The position numbers and the translations under genes are program-made. The notes beneath the pieces were generated by a model. It was not told the DNA's origin. It searched no databases and saw nothing but the letters and a program-made list of their open reading frames with translations. A stretch of 40,831 nucleotides of DNA, taken from the NCBI GenBank assembly GCA_025463905.1, contig JAODBJ010000234.1:1-40831 (forward strand). The letters are read 5' to 3'. This document shows, piece after piece, positions 1 to 8,928 of the stretch; the stretch's first letter is position 1; every line of letters begins with the position of its first letter. Source of the DNA: Actinomycetes bacterium (GTDB lineage Bacteria; Actinomycetota; Acidimicrobiia; IMCC26256; PALSA-610).

Positions 1-329
1 TCGGTCGCGGCCAAGCGGGCGCGGAGGTCTCGCACTTCTTGTAGTGCCACGACACGATCGAGCCCGATTGCGTCACGACCACGCTTCTCGGCGACCGCCA
101 ACCGCGCCGTCAAGGCCTCTTTTGTGACCTTGCGACCGCGTCGCTTCGGTTGCGCGACCGCACGCAGGTAGCGATCGACGATGAGAGATTGTTCACGACC
201 TTGCGCGAGCGCCGACTTGTGGGCAGCGCTCATCGAGCGAGGTCCGGGACGTTTCCTCGCGGTTGTCTTTTTCGCTGCGGCCTTCTTCGTCGCAGTTTTC
301 TTGGCAGTGCGCTTTCGAGCGGGGGGCAT
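1..329 (-). CDS. Lys/Ala-rich basic-tailed conserved hypothetical protein (3' end beyond window)
   Basis: The reading frame opens with ATG at 329 on the minus strand, 5 bases after a clear GGAGG ribosome site, and is still open at base 1, so about 109 residues are visible and the C-terminus is missing. The first ~30 residues are a histone-H1-like tail of Lys, Ala, Thr and Arg (KRTAKK, TKKAAAKK, ARKRPGPR). A segment reading MSAAHKSALAQGREQ follows, then a predicted helical region rich in Arg, Ala and Leu with alternating charge. Short proteins with a basic tail followed by 'MSAxHKxALAxGR' recur in actinobacteria as hypotheticals, from memory. The tail suggests nucleic-acid binding, but this is inference. 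The gene is divergent from the one at 605. I do not recognise a defined function. Confidence 0.7.
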   Translation of the reverse strand, partial: MPPARKRTAKKTATKKAAAKKTTARKRPGPRSMSAAHKSALAQGREQSLIVDRYLRAVAQPKRRGRKVTKEALTARLAVAEKRGRDAIGLDRVVALQEVRDLRARLAAT

Positions 330-535
330 AGATCCTCCATTGGCTGTCAGCGAGCACTTTGACGCTATCGGAGCATTAGAAAAGAATCACCATCACAATT
401 TCGGTGACGCCCCAAATTGGAATTACCCAGGACAATGCAACATCAAAGCATTGACTTGACCAGATGTCGGGGCGCCGCCGCGTCCAATCGCATTCGCGAG
501 CCCAGACACCTCGCGTCGAGCGAACGGCGTCCGTC

Positions 536-564
536 TTGCGTCGTTCGACACATTCTGATACACC
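536..564 (+). promoter_or_regulatory. Candidate sigma-70-type promoter for the gene at 605
   Basis: TTGCGT (536-541) and TACACC (559-564) are separated by 17 bases, about 40 bases before the ATG at 605. The -35 is fair; the -10 lacks the final T. This is the best candidate in the 275-base divergent gap 330-604, whose part from about 365 to 445 is clearly richer in A+T than its surroundings. I see nothing else in that gap. Confidence 0.35.
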
Positions 565-604
565 TTGACGTGTTCTCACGCTCTCCACGGAAGGAACGCG
601 CGCC

Positions 605-1210
605 ATGCCCATCGAGATCGTTGTCACTGCTTGGGCGGATCCCGTCGTCGACACTCTCGGCCACGACCCCCGCTCCTGGTACGCCGAAACGTTCTGGTTA
701 CCGACGCTCGGTCCGACGTCGTTGCTGCTCCTGCGTCACCTCGCCGACCGTTTTGACCGATCGCCGGACGGGTGTGAACTCGTGGTTTCCGACACGGCGG
801 CCGCGCTCGGCCTCGGGACCGGTACGGGTGAGAACGCGCCGCTGATGCGAAGTCTCGGCCGCCTGGTGCAGTTCGACCTCGCGTGCCGCGCCGCCGAGAC
901 GAAGTTGGCCGTGCGCCGCTACCTCCCGCCGGTTAATCGCCGCCACGTGCGCCGCCTCCCCGTGGCATTGCAGGCGCGCCATGAAGAATGGGTGAACCAG
1001 TCGCTCGACACGTCCGCACTCGATCTCGCACGGCGGCGAGCCCGGCGCGTCGCGTTCACGCTGTACGAACTCGGCGACGACCTGGACGCGGTCGAGCGCG
1101 CGCTCCACACCGCCGGTTTTCCGGCACCGTTGTGTCGTGACGCGGCGGTGTGGGCACACCGTCGCCACCGCGACGCCTTGGCCGCGCTCGCAGCCGACGC
1201 CGCGAGCTAG
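605..1210 (+). CDS. Conserved hypothetical protein, 201 residues
   Basis: ATG at 605 follows a strong GGAAGGAA ribosome site at 589-596. The protein is soluble, with no signal peptide or membrane segment. It is rich in Arg, Ala and Leu. It has a central part (about 60-125) with the look of a winged-helix or replication-initiator-like region (LVVSDTAAALGLGTG, LMRSLGRLVQFDLA, RYLPPVNRRHVRRLP), then a helical Arg-rich C-terminal half. The 'AALGLGTGTGENAPLMRSLGRL' stretch resembles the layout of a helix-turn-helix, but I cannot name a family. Its stop overlaps the stop of the convergent acetate kinase gene by 3 bases (1207-1210), leaving no room for a terminator. Function unknown; a role in DNA binding is only a guess. 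Confidence 0.75.
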   Translation: MPIEIVVTAWADPVVDTLGHDPRSWYAETFWLPTLGPTSLLLLRHLADRFDRSPDGCELVVSDTAAALGLGTGTGENAPLMRSLGRLVQFDLACRAAETKLAVRRYLPPVNRRHVRRLPVALQARHEEWVNQSLDTSALDLARRRARRVAFTLYELGDDLDAVERALHTAGFPAPLCRDAAVWAHRRHRDALAALAADAAS

Positions 1211-2223
1211 ATGAGGTCGCGAACTTGGCGGACGATCTCGATGTCTTCGCGCGCGGCGACGACAAACGTGCGTGCGGAAGGCACACCGAGGAACGCGACC
1301 TGATCGCACGCCGCGTCGCGCACCGCCGCGGAGTTCTCGCCCACACCGCCGGTGAAAATGAGCGCGTCGACGCCGCCGAGGGAGCCGGCCATCGCGGCGA
1401 TCTCCTTCGCCAGCCGGTGGATGTACACATCGAACGCGAGCGTCGCGCCGGCATCGCCGCGCCCGCGTAGGGCAAGAACCTCACGCATATCGGCCGTCCC
1501 GGCCAACCCCATCAACCCGGATCGATGCGTCAGCGCGTCGTCGACCTCCGAGATGGAGACACCGGCGTCGCGTATCAGCCACGTGACGATGCCGGGGTCG
1601 ATGCTGCCCGAACGCGTTGCCATCACCAGCCCCTCGAGTGGGGTGAAGCCCATCGTGGTATCGACGGAAGCGCCGTCGAGCAATGCGCACAACGATGCGC
1701 CCGCGCCGAGATGGCAGGTCACGACCCGACGGCCGGCGCCCAGTTCGGCCGCCCGCCGAGCCGCGTACGCGTGCGACAAGCCGTGGAATCCGAATCGCTG
1801 CAACGGCCAACGCTCGCGCCATTCACGCGGCAAGGCGTAGGTACGCGCCGCCGGCGGCATCGTGGCGTGGAACGCGGTGTCGAAGCAGGCAACCGCCACG
1901 ATGTCCGGGAGTCGGCGCCGCACCGCGTCGATCCCCCAGAGCGCGCGCGGTTGGTGCAGTGGCGCGAGCTGCACGAGATCCCGAATCGCGCGCTCCACGT
2001 CGTCGTCGATCACCGCCGGTCCGCGAAAACGAGTTCCTCCGTGCACGACGCGATGACCGACCGCGTCGACGCGGCCCGCATCGCTCAGGAAGGCTGTAAC
2101 GCGCGCGTCCGAAGGATCGCCGTCCCAATCCTGGATATCGGTTGCGGCGTCGACCACATCGCCGTCGCCGAGCACCGACAGCTTGATGCTGCTGGAGCCC
2201 GCGTTCACCACCAGGACGCGCAT
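1207..2223 (-). CDS. ackA: Acetate kinase
   Basis: Cytoplasmic ASKHA-fold kinase that interconverts acetyl-phosphate + ADP and acetate + ATP. Family motifs appear in order: NAGSSSIK at residue 7, GHRVVHGG, the DTAFH active-site segment, FGFHGLSH, HLGAGASL, the DTTMGFTPLEGLVM.TRSGSIDPG phosphate/adenosine region, and TGGVGENS near the C-terminus. At 338 residues it is shorter than the ~400-residue enterobacterial enzyme, but no core motif is missing. It starts at ATG 2223, just 7 bases after the phosphoketolase stop, so the two genes form an operon. Phosphoketolase makes acetyl-phosphate and this enzyme turns it into ATP, the classic pairing. There is no phosphotransacetylase here, so conversion to acetyl-CoA would need a gene elsewhere. 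Confidence 0.96.
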   Translation of the reverse strand: MRVLVVNAGSSSIKLSVLGDGDVVDAATDIQDWDGDPSDARVTAFLSDAGRVDAVGHRVVHGGTRFRGPAVIDDDVERAIRDLVQLAPLHQPRALWGIDAVRRRLPDIVAVACFDTAFHATMPPAARTYALPREWRERWPLQRFGFHGLSHAYAARRAAELGAGRRVVTCHLGAGASLCALLDGASVDTTMGFTPLEGLVMATRSGSIDPGIVTWLIRDAGVSISEVDDALTHRSGLMGLAGTADMREVLALRGRGDAGATLAFDVYIHRLAKEIAAMAGSLGGVDALIFTGGVGENSAAVRDAACDQVAFLGVPSARTFVVAAREDIEIVRQVRDLI

Positions 2224-2230
2224 CGGCGCG

Positions 2231-4603
2231 TCAGCTCGGCCAGCGCCAGGCCGCGATGTCGGGATGATCGTCGCCGTGCGTCCTCGTGTAGTCGCGCGCC
2301 TGTGTGCGCAGGTCGAGAAGCTTCTGGCGCACTATCACGGCGCGCGTGCCGAGCGCAGGCACCCGATCGATCACATCGATGGCGAGGTGGTACCGGTCCA
2401 TGTCGTTCATCATCACCATGTCGAACGGCGTCGTGGTGGTGCCTTCCTCCTTGTAGCCGCGCACATGCATGTTGTCGTGGTTCTTGCGGCGGTACGTAAG
2501 CCGGTGAATCAACGTCGGATAGCCGTGGTACGCCATGATCACCGGCTTATCCGTGGTGAACAGCGTGTCGAAGTCGCGATCGGAAAGCCCGTGTGGATGC
2601 TCGACCTCGGGTTGCAGCCGCATGAGGTCCACCACGTTCACGACCCGCACGCGTACGTCGGGCAGGTATCGGCGCAACAGGTCGGCCGCCGCGAGCGTCT
2701 CAATCGTCGGAACGTCGCCCGCGCACGCGAGCACGACGTCGGGGTCGCCGTCGTCACCGTGGCCGGCCCATTCCCATACGCCGATACCACGCACGCAGTG
2801 AAGCGCGGCGTCTTCGACATTCAGCCAGTTGGGTTGTGGGTGTTTCCCCGCCACGACGACGTTCACGTAGTTGCGGCTCCGCAGGCAATGGTCCATCGTC
2901 GACAACAACGTGTTCGCATCCGGCGGCAGGTACACGCGGATTACGTCCGCCTTCTTGTTGACGACGTGGTCGATGAACCCGGGGTCCTGGTGCGAGAACC
3001 CGTTGTGGTCTTGGCGCCACACGTGTGAGCTCAACAAATAGTTGAGCGAGCCGATCGGCAAGCGCCACGGCAGCTGTCGAGACACCTTCAGCCACTTCGC
3101 GTGCTGGTTGAACATGGCGTCGACGATGTGGATGAACGCTTCGTAACACGAGAACACACCGTGACGACCGGTGAGCAAATAACCCTCGAGCCAACCCTGG
3201 CAGAGATTTTCGCTGAGTACTTCCATCACGCGCCCGTGGCGCGCGAGGTGTTCGTCGACCGGGAGGATGTCCGCCTCCCAGACCTTCGACGTCACCTCGT
3301 AGACCGCGTCGAGGCGATTGGACGCCGTCTCGTCGGGTCCGAACATGCGGAAGTTCTGCTGCGCGAGGTTCGCCCCCATCACGTCACGCAGAAACTCGCC
3401 GGCCACCTGGGTGGCCGCGCTGATGGACGAACCGGGCGAGGTCACGGCAACGCCGTAGTTGCGGAAGTCGGGGATGCGGAGCGGCACCAGCAGCCGACCG
3501 CCGTTCGCATACGGCGTCGCACCCATGCGCCGGTCGCCGCTCGGGGTGGTCGCGACGATCTCAGGCAGCGGCCGCCCGTCGGCGTCGAACAGCTTCTCGG
3601 GCTCATAGCTCTGCATCCACGCCTCGAGCTGCGCGAGATGCTGCGGGTTCGTGCGCACCCCGGACAACGGCACCTGATGCGCGCGCCACGTGCCCTCCAC
3701 CGGTAACCCGTCGACTTCGGCGGGCCCGGTCCAGCCCTTCGGCGACCGGAACACAAGCGCGGGCCAGCGCGGCCGTTCGGTCACGCCGCCGCGACGAGCG
3801 GCGTCTTGGATGCGTTCGATCTCATCGAAGATCTCGTCGAGCGCGACGGCGGTCTGTTCGTGCATCGCGCGCGGTTCGTCGCCTTCCACGAACCACGCGC
3901 GATAGCCGTACCCGGAGAGGAGTTGGTCGAGCTCCTCGTGCGGGATGCGCGCGAGCACGGTGGGATTGGCGATCTTGTAGCCGTTGAGGTGCAGGATCGG
4001 CAGCACCGCGCCGTCGTTCACCGGGTCGAGAAACTTGTTGGAGTGCCAACTCGTGGCGAGCGTCGCGGTCTCGGCCTCGCCGTCGCCGATCACGCACGCG
4101 ACGACGAGGTCGGGATTGTCGAACGCGGCGCCGTACGCGTGGGCGAGCGAATATCCCAATTCACCGCCCTCGTTGATCGATCCCGGCGTCTCCGGCGCGG
4201 CGTGGCTCGGTACGCCGCCGGGGAACGAGAACTGGCGGAACAACGCGTGCATGCCGTACTCGTCACGCGAGATACCGCGGTAGATCTCGCTGTAGCTGCC
4301 TTCGAGCCACGTGTTCGCGAGGTTCGCGGGGCCGCCGTGCCCTGGGCCGGTCACGAACAACATGCTCGTGTCGCGCGCACGGATGATCCGGTTCAGGTGC
4401 GCGTACAGGAAGTTGAGCCCCGGCGTCGTCCCCCAATGGCCCAGCAACCGCGGCTTGATGTGATCAGGCAGCAGCGGCGTGCGGAGAAGCGGGTTGTCGA
4501 GCAGATAGATCTGGCCGACCGCGAGATAGTTCGCGGCTCGCCAGTAGCGATCGATGGCTTCGAGTTCGTCGGTGCTGACGCCCTGCGTCGTGGTGTTCGT
4601 CAC
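2231..4603 (-). CDS. xfp: Xylulose-5-phosphate/fructose-6-phosphate phosphoketolase
   Basis: Thiamine-diphosphate enzyme that splits xylulose-5-P (and/or fructose-6-P) with phosphate into acetyl-phosphate and glyceraldehyde-3-P (or erythrose-4-P). At 790 residues it has the full family length. Visible motifs are GPGHGGPA (ThDP/phosphate region), [19 protein letters not shown], the ThDP-Mg motif GDGEAET...[31 protein letters not shown] and [16 protein letters not shown] at 4603 is chosen because GGAGGAAGC lies just upstream. First gene of the xfp-ackA operon. It is divergent from the sirtuin with only 39 bases between starts, so the promoters of the two must overlap or lie inside the opposite gene's leader. 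Substrate preference between the two sugars cannot be read from sequence by eye. Confidence 0.97.
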   Translation of the reverse strand: MTNTTTQGVSTDELEAIDRYWRAANYLAVGQIYLLDNPLLRTPLLPDHIKPRLLGHWGTTPGLNFLYAHLNRIIRARDTSMLFVTGPGHGGPANLANTWLEGSYSEIYRGISRDEYGMHALFRQFSFPGGVPSHAAPETPGSINEGGELGYSLAHAYGAAFDNPDLVVACVIGDGEAETATLATSWHSNKFLDPVNDGAVLPILHLNGYKIANPTVLARIPHEELDQLLSGYGYRAWFVEGDEPRAMHEQTAVALDEIFDEIERIQDAARRGGVTERPRWPALVFRSPKGWTGPAEVDGLPVEGTWRAHQVPLSGVRTNPQHLAQLEAWMQSYEPEKLFDADGRPLPEIVATTPSGDRRMGATPYANGGRLLVPLRIPDFRNYGVAVTSPGSSISAATQVAGEFLRDVMGANLAQQNFRMFGPDETASNRLDAVYEVTSKVWEADILPVDEHLARHGRVMEVLSENLCQGWLEGYLLTGRHGVFSCYEAFIHIVDAMFNQHAKWLKVSRQLPWRLPIGSLNYLLSSHVWRQDHNGFSHQDPGFIDHVVNKKADVIRVYLPPDANTLLSTMDHCLRSRNYVNVVVAGKHPQPNWLNVEDAALHCVRGIGVWEWAGHGDDGDPDVVLACAGDVPTIETLAAADLLRRYLPDVRVRVVNVVDLMRLQPEVEHPHGLSDRDFDTLFTTDKPVIMAYHGYPTLIHRLTYRRKNHDNMHVRGYKEEGTTTTPFDMVMMNDMDRYHLAIDVIDRVPALGTRAVIVRQKLLDLRTQARDYTRTHGDDHPDIAAWRWPS

Positions 4604-4629
4604 GCTTCCTCCGTCTATGGACGCGCCGG

Positions 4630-4635
4630 TAACTT
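4630..4635 (+). promoter_or_regulatory. Candidate -10 box for a leaderless sirtuin mRNA
   Basis: TAACTT fits the actinobacterial TAnnnT -10 and ends 7 bases before the GTG at 4643. No Shine-Dalgarno sequence is present, so transcription would begin at or next to the start codon. No convincing -35 is seen. Confidence 0.4.
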
Positions 4636-4642
4636 GAACCGG

Positions 4643-5410
4643 GTGGCAACTCCCGACCTCAGTGATCTGAACGTCATCGCGTCCTGGTTGCGCGACGCCT
4701 CCAACGTCGTGGCGCTCACCGGTGCCGGCATCTCGACCGAATCAGGCATACCCGATTTTCGTGGGCCTCAAGGGACGTGGACGAAGAACCCGGAGGCCGA
4801 GAAGACCGCGCACATCGAGTACTACATGTCCGACCCGAACGTGCGCCGCCGGGCGTGGCAGAACCGCCTCACGAGCGAGATGTGGCACGCGGAACCGAAC
4901 GCTGCACACCGGGCGCTGGTCGACCTCGAACGCAAGGATGCGCTGCACTTCCTCGTGACGCAGAACGTCGACGGCCTGCACCTGGCCGCGGGGACACGGC
5001 GGGAGGCGCTCGTGGAGGTCCACGGCACGGTGCACGAGGCGAAGTGCATGCAGTGCGACTGGCGCGGGCCGATGGCGGAAACGCTCGAGCGCGTGCGCGC
5101 GGGCGAAGCCGATCCCGAGTGCCGGGAATGCGGCGGGATCCTGAAGTCGGCGACGATCTCCTTCGGCGAGAACCTCGTGGTGGCCGACTTGCAGCGCGCA
5201 CAACTGGCGGCGGCTCGGGCGGACGTGTTCCTCGCGCTCGGCACCTCACTCGGCGTCTACCCGGCGGCGGGGCTGCCGCAGCTGGCGCTACGCGCCGGGG
5301 CACGCCTGGTGATCATCAACGAGCAGGAAACGCCGTTCGACCCGGTGGCCGACGTCGTGCTGCGGGAACGCCTCGGCGTGGTACTGCCCGACCTCGCCGA
5401 GCTCACTTGA
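4643..5410 (+). CDS. Sir2-family NAD-dependent protein deacylase (sirtuin)
   Basis: Removes acetyl (or other acyl) groups from protein lysines using NAD+. The 255-residue protein is a complete catalytic core: [15 protein letters not shown] (residues 26-41) binds [11 protein letters not shown] is the nicotinamide/NAD segment, [10 protein letters not shown] holds the catalytic His, CMQC and CREC supply the four zinc cysteines, and [13 protein letters not shown] with [10 protein letters not shown] completes the NAD pocket. GTG at 4643 is chosen because the homologous region begins there; the frame is open far upstream only because it runs antisense to xfp. It is comparable to CobB-type deacylases that reactivate acetyl-CoA synthetase. 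Its place beside an acetyl-phosphate-producing operon suggests it counteracts acetyl-phosphate-driven lysine acetylation (inference). Confidence 0.93.
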   Translation: MATPDLSDLNVIASWLRDASNVVALTGAGISTESGIPDFRGPQGTWTKNPEAEKTAHIEYYMSDPNVRRRAWQNRLTSEMWHAEPNAAHRALVDLERKDALHFLVTQNVDGLHLAAGTRREALVEVHGTVHEAKCMQCDWRGPMAETLERVRAGEADPECRECGGILKSATISFGENLVVADLQRAQLAAARADVFLALGTSLGVYPAAGLPQLALRAGARLVIINEQETPFDPVADVVLRERLGVVLPDLAELT

Positions 5411-5466
5411 CAACCGGCGCGACAGGCCGGGTGACGCGCACCCGACCCGTACGCCCCCACCGGTTG
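5411..5466 (+). terminator. Nested hairpins after the sirtuin gene
   Basis: An inner perfect 6-bp stem, CGGGTG (5428-5433) with CACCCG (5439-5444) and a 5-base loop, sits inside outer arms CAACCGG (5411-5417) and CCGGTTG (5460-5466). There is no U tract, as is usual for high-GC actinobacteria. The rest of the gap up to 5615 shows no clear promoter. Confidence 0.35.
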
Positions 5467-5615
5467 CGGCATCAGGCGCCCCACCACACGCCTGCCGGCG
5501 TGCGCGCCCTTGCCGCGGATCCAAGCCTGGTTGAAAAACCCATCTCTCAGCTACGAAGATGACCCACATCTCGACCCACATGTCCGGCGGCGGGCCCGAC
5601 TGAGAGGTTCGTCGA

Positions 5616-8612
5616 ATGCGGCGGCCAGAAGCGACATTGAGTAGCGAGCTGCGCCGATTGCGCGGGGTCGCGCGCATGTCGCAGGAAGCCCTGGCCTCCG
5701 AGGCCGGCGTGAGCGGCCGCACGGTGAGCGACCTCGAGCGGGGCGTCCACACGTCTGCACGCCCGCACACGATCACCCTGCTTGCCGAGGCGCTGAAGCT
5801 GAGTCCGCCCGAGCGAGACGCGCTGCTCCACCTCGCGACGCCGCACGCTCGGCGCAGCCCGGTACGTCCACCGCTCCCCCGGTCACTCGCTCGGGACGCG
5901 CAACGCTCGGTGCTGCGAGGCCGCGACGATGAGCTCCGCGCCCTCGGTGATGCGCTCGAACGAGCGGCGGCCGGCGCGGCACAGCTCGTGACCATCGCCG
6001 GCAGCGCGGGAATGGGCAAGTCCCGCCTCCTCGCCGAGATCGCAACACGCGCCGATGCGGACGGCGCCGTCGTGTTGTTTGCCCGCGCCGACGATGCCAT
6101 CGGCGATCCGTACCACGCGTTCGTCCAGATCTTGCGCCAGTACATCAACGCGAGCACCGCCGACACGTTCATCGCGCGTTCACCCCGCGTCGCGGCCGTG
6201 CTCGCCGCGCTCCTGCCGGAACTCGAACTCGAACCGCCCGGCCACGGCACGCGCGCCGAGTTATTCGACGCGATCGCGGACACGGTCGACCGGTGCGCAC
6301 GCGACGCGACGTGCGTGTTGCTGTTCGACGATGCGCACCACGTAGACCGCGCGACCTTGCAGGTATTGCGGCACGTCTTGCGAGCGAACGCCGAACGACG
6401 CGTGATCGCGGTTGTCGCGTATCGGCCCGATGATGCGGCACGCCCGACCCACATCGAACGGGTCGCAGCCGAGTTGTCGCGCGAAATGCGGGTCACGCGC
6501 TTGGCGCTGACGGGCCTCGACTCCGCCACCGTCGAGCAGGTCGTCGCCGACCAGCTCAGCCGGCCGTATCCGGCGCTCGCGCGTTCGCTTCACAAAGAAA
6601 CTGCCGGCAACCCCTTCTTCGTCACCGAGCTGATCGCGCAGCTCGCGCCCGATCACCTCGACGGCCACACGTGGAGCGGCGAGCTTGGGCTCTCGGAACA
6701 CATCGGCGTGCCCGAGGGGGTGCGCGACGTGCTGTCGGCGCGCCTCGCGCAGCTACCGCCCGAAAGCCGTGCTGGATTGACCGTATGCGCCGTCGTCGGC
6801 AACGTCTTCGATGTTCACCTGGTGAGCGAGGCGATGCGTACGACCGAGGATGACGTCTTCGCTTTCGTCGACGCCGGCGTGCGCGCCGGTGTGGTTGCCG
6901 AGGAAGGCGTGCACGGCCGGTGGCATTTCGCGCACCCACTTTTCCGCACCGTGTTGAGCGACGAGTTGTCAGACACTGCCCGCGCCCGCTTGCACGGGCG
7001 AGTCGTCGTAACGCTCGAAGCGTGCGGCATCGAAACACCCGAAGTGCTCGACAAGTTGGCGTACCACGGCTCGGCCGCTCACACGCTTCCGGGCATGGCA
7101 CCACGCGCCGTCGAACATGCGCGACGCGCCGCCGCCGACGCAACCCGCGTTTTCGCGTGGGAACGCGCCGCGACGCAGTACGAACGAGCAGTCGACGTGC
7201 TCGAAGCCCAATCGGACCGAGACGACGCCCAATTCTGCGACCTCTTGCTGGCGTTGGGCGACGCTCGACTTCGATCGCTCGATCGTCAACGCGCACTGCC
7301 GGTGTACCTACATGCAGCCGAGCTCGCGACGTCGCTCGGCGACGACGAACGGCTCGTACGCGCCGCCGTCGGGTACGGCTACATGGCCAAGGTCATGGAC
7401 GCCGACGATCGCGCGCTCGAACTCTGGCAGAAGGCACTGACAGACGTCGTCGACCCCGATATGCGCGCGACGCTCCTCGCGGCGTGCGCCACGCACCTGA
7501 CGGTACGGGGACGCGATCGAGAAGCGCGCCACGAGAGCGCGCGAGCACTCGAACTCGCGCGCGACACGGGCGACGAGCGCGCCCTCGCCACCGCGCTCGC
7601 GGCCCGCTCAATCGCGCTGTGGGGGACACCCCAAATCGACGAGCGCTTCCTGCTCGGACGCGAACTCGCGGCCCACGGCGGTCACAACGACCACGACGAA
7701 TGGCTACTCGACGGCGTAGAGCTCGCGGCCGTGCCGCTATTGGAACTCGGCCGCGTTGACGCCTTCGACGCGGTGTCGGCCGAGCTCGCGAGCGCGGGAC
7801 GGCGGGTCGGCCATGCGGCGAGCGTGGCGCAGGCGACGCAATGGCACGCCATGCGCGCGCTCATGCGTGGCGACCTCGTAGAAGCGTCGCGCCTGGCGCG
7901 CGAGGTGATCGAAATCGCGCCGAACGCACCGAACTTCGCGATTGGCTACGACGCCCAACGGATGATGATCAACCGTGCGGCCGGGCGACAGCTGACCGTG
8001 CCTGCGCTCGACGCCGCGACCCTCGACCAAAACCCGGCGATGCTCCCCTGGAGCGTCCTCGCCGCCATTCTGCTCGCCGAGCAGGCCGGCGACCCGGCGA
8101 CGCAGGGCGGGTTCGACGGCGACGCGCACCGTGCGCTCGACCTCGTCGTGGAACGGGTTCCGGACGCGCCACGCAGCTGGACGTGGCTGATCTCCGCCGT
8201 TGGCGCCGCGACCGCGGCGACGATGCTGCAGCGCGTGGACGCCGTCACCGTCCTTCAGCCACTCATCGAGCCGTATTCGGGCCGGCTGGTGGTGACCGCG
8301 TCGGGAACCTCGTGCGAGGGGCCCGTGGACGTCGTCCTTGGCATGCTCGCCGCGACACGCGGCGACGAGACCGCGGCCCGCGAATGGTTCGAGGCCGCAC
8401 TCGCCCTCCACGACCGAGTCGACGGTGATGCGCTCCGCCTGCGAACGCATCGCGAATACGCGCAGTTCCTGCGGAGCCTCGGCGACCAGGAATCTGCGAG
8501 CCTCGCGCGGCGCCTGGAACGAGACGCTGCCGCGATCGCCGCCGCGCACGGGCTCGTGTACCGGCCGGCACTACGGCCGCCCACTCAAGGCAGGACGCGT
8601 GGGCGTCGTTAA
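5616..8612 (+). CDS. Large XRE-type HTH / AAA-ATPase (STAND-like) transcriptional regulator
   Basis: A 998-residue cytoplasmic regulator. Residues ~10-70 are an XRE helix-turn-helix (RGVARMSQEALASEAG, SGRTVSDLERG). Residues ~98-400 are an AAA_16/NACHT-like ATPase with LRGRDDELRAL, Walker A GSAGMGKS (129-136) and Walker B CVLLFDD (233-239), followed by ALTGLDSATVEQV and GNPFFVTEL, typical of the MalT/AfsR/LuxR-LAL group. Residues ~480-990 are helical, Ala/Arg-rich TPR-like repeats. There is no C-terminal LuxR helix-turn-helix, so DNA binding must come from the N-terminus. ATP and ligand binding presumably switch oligomerisation, as in STAND regulators; ligand and target genes are unknown. The ATG follows GAGAGG at 5602-5607. 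No adjacent target operon is obvious. Confidence 0.88.
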   Translation: MRRPEATLSSELRRLRGVARMSQEALASEAGVSGRTVSDLERGVHTSARPHTITLLAEALKLSPPERDALLHLATPHARRSPVRPPLPRSLARDAQRSVLRGRDDELRALGDALERAAAGAAQLVTIAGSAGMGKSRLLAEIATRADADGAVVLFARADDAIGDPYHAFVQILRQYINASTADTFIARSPRVAAVLAALLPELELEPPGHGTRAELFDAIADTVDRCARDATCVLLFDDAHHVDRATLQVLRHVLRANAERRVIAVVAYRPDDAARPTHIERVAAELSREMRVTRLALTGLDSATVEQVVADQLSRPYPALARSLHKETAGNPFFVTELIAQLAPDHLDGHTWSGELGLSEHIGVPEGVRDVLSARLAQLPPESRAGLTVCAVVGNVFDVHLVSEAMRTTEDDVFAFVDAGVRAGVVAEEGVHGRWHFAHPLFRTVLSDELSDTARARLHGRVVVTLEACGIETPEVLDKLAYHGSAAHTLPGMAPRAVEHARRAAADATRVFAWERAATQYERAVDVLEAQSDRDDAQFCDLLLALGDARLRSLDRQRALPVYLHAAELATSLGDDERLVRAAVGYGYMAKVMDADDRALELWQKALTDVVDPDMRATLLAACATHLTVRGRDREARHESARALELARDTGDERALATALAARSIALWGTPQIDERFLLGRELAAHGGHNDHDEWLLDGVELAAVPLLELGRVDAFDAVSAELASAGRRVGHAASVAQATQWHAMRALMRGDLVEASRLAREVIEIAPNAPNFAIGYDAQRMMINRAAGRQLTVPALDAATLDQNPAMLPWSVLAAILLAEQAGDPATQGGFDGDAHRALDLVVERVPDAPRSWTWLISAVGAATAATMLQRVDAVTVLQPLIEPYSGRLVVTASGTSCEGPVDVVLGMLAATRGDETAAREWFEAALALHDRVDGDALRLRTHREYAQFLRSLGDQESASLARRLERDAAAIAAAHGLVYRPALRPPTQGRTRGRR

Positions 8613-8619
8613 CCACTAC

Positions 8620-8808
8620 ATGGACGTGGGTGACATTGGCGGTGGCTCGACCTCGTTGGCGGCGCAACAGACGGCCGTCGAGGTGTCGATGGCGGTTCTC
8701 GCGAAGACGCTGCAGGCACAGACGAACTCGGCGACCAACCTCCTCGAGGCCATGCCGAAGCTCCCGCCCATCGGCTCCGTCGGCCAGAACGTCGACCTAC
8801 GCGCCTGA
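8620..8808 (+). CDS. YjfB-family putative motility protein
   Basis: A 62-residue protein starting MDVGDIGGG, then a central amphipathic helix (QTAVEVSMAVLAKTLQAQTN), LLEAMP and a C-terminal 'GSVGQNVDLRA'. This matches the YjfB_motility layout: an 'MDI' start, a Gln/Ala-rich helix, and a terminal 'lG.n.D' motif. The family is linked to flagellar loci in other bacteria, but its biochemical role is unknown. An in-frame GTG at 8599 has a better ribosome site (AGGCAGGA) and would add seven residues while overlapping the end of the regulator gene, so the start is uncertain. No other flagellar gene lies in this window. Confidence 0.68.
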   Translation: MDVGDIGGGSTSLAAQQTAVEVSMAVLAKTLQAQTNSATNLLEAMPKLPPIGSVGQNVDLRA

Positions 8809-8835
8809 TTCGCTTCCCGGGCCGGGATTGTCCGG

Positions 8836-8864
8836 TTGGGAATTTCCGACTCCCCGGGTAGGAT
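8836..8864 (+). promoter_or_regulatory. Candidate promoter of the MoeZ-type gene
   Basis: TTGGGA (8836-8841) and TAGGAT (8859-8864) are spaced by exactly 17 bases. A start site near 8871 would give a leader of about 58 bases before ATG 8929, containing the inverted repeat at 8877-8894. Both hexamers fit an actinobacterial housekeeping promoter. Confidence 0.55.
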
Positions 8865-8876
8865 TTACCTCCTGAC

Positions 8877-8894
8877 GGTTCCTGTGCAGGAACC
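8877..8894. promoter_or_regulatory. 18-bp inverted repeat, candidate operator or leader hairpin
   Basis: GGTTCCTG and CAGGAACC are perfect 8-bp arms around a TG centre. The site lies just downstream of the likely transcription start of the MoeZ-type gene and 34 bases before its ATG, a typical place for a repressor dimer to block transcription. With only two central bases it would make a poor RNA hairpin, which favours a DNA operator. Confidence 0.5.
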
Positions 8895-8928
8895 TCTCTG
8901 ACCCCGTACATGAGCAGGAGATGGTGCG

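Noticed and set aside
3806-4642. N-terminal extension of the sirtuin frame
   Set aside because: It runs antisense to the phosphoketolase gene and is not protein-like. Sir2 homology starts right after GTG 4643.
5288-6529. Minus-strand frame of 413 codons over the regulator gene
   Set aside because: Ser/Arg/Ala-rich composition without motifs, antisense to a clear HTH-ATPase gene.
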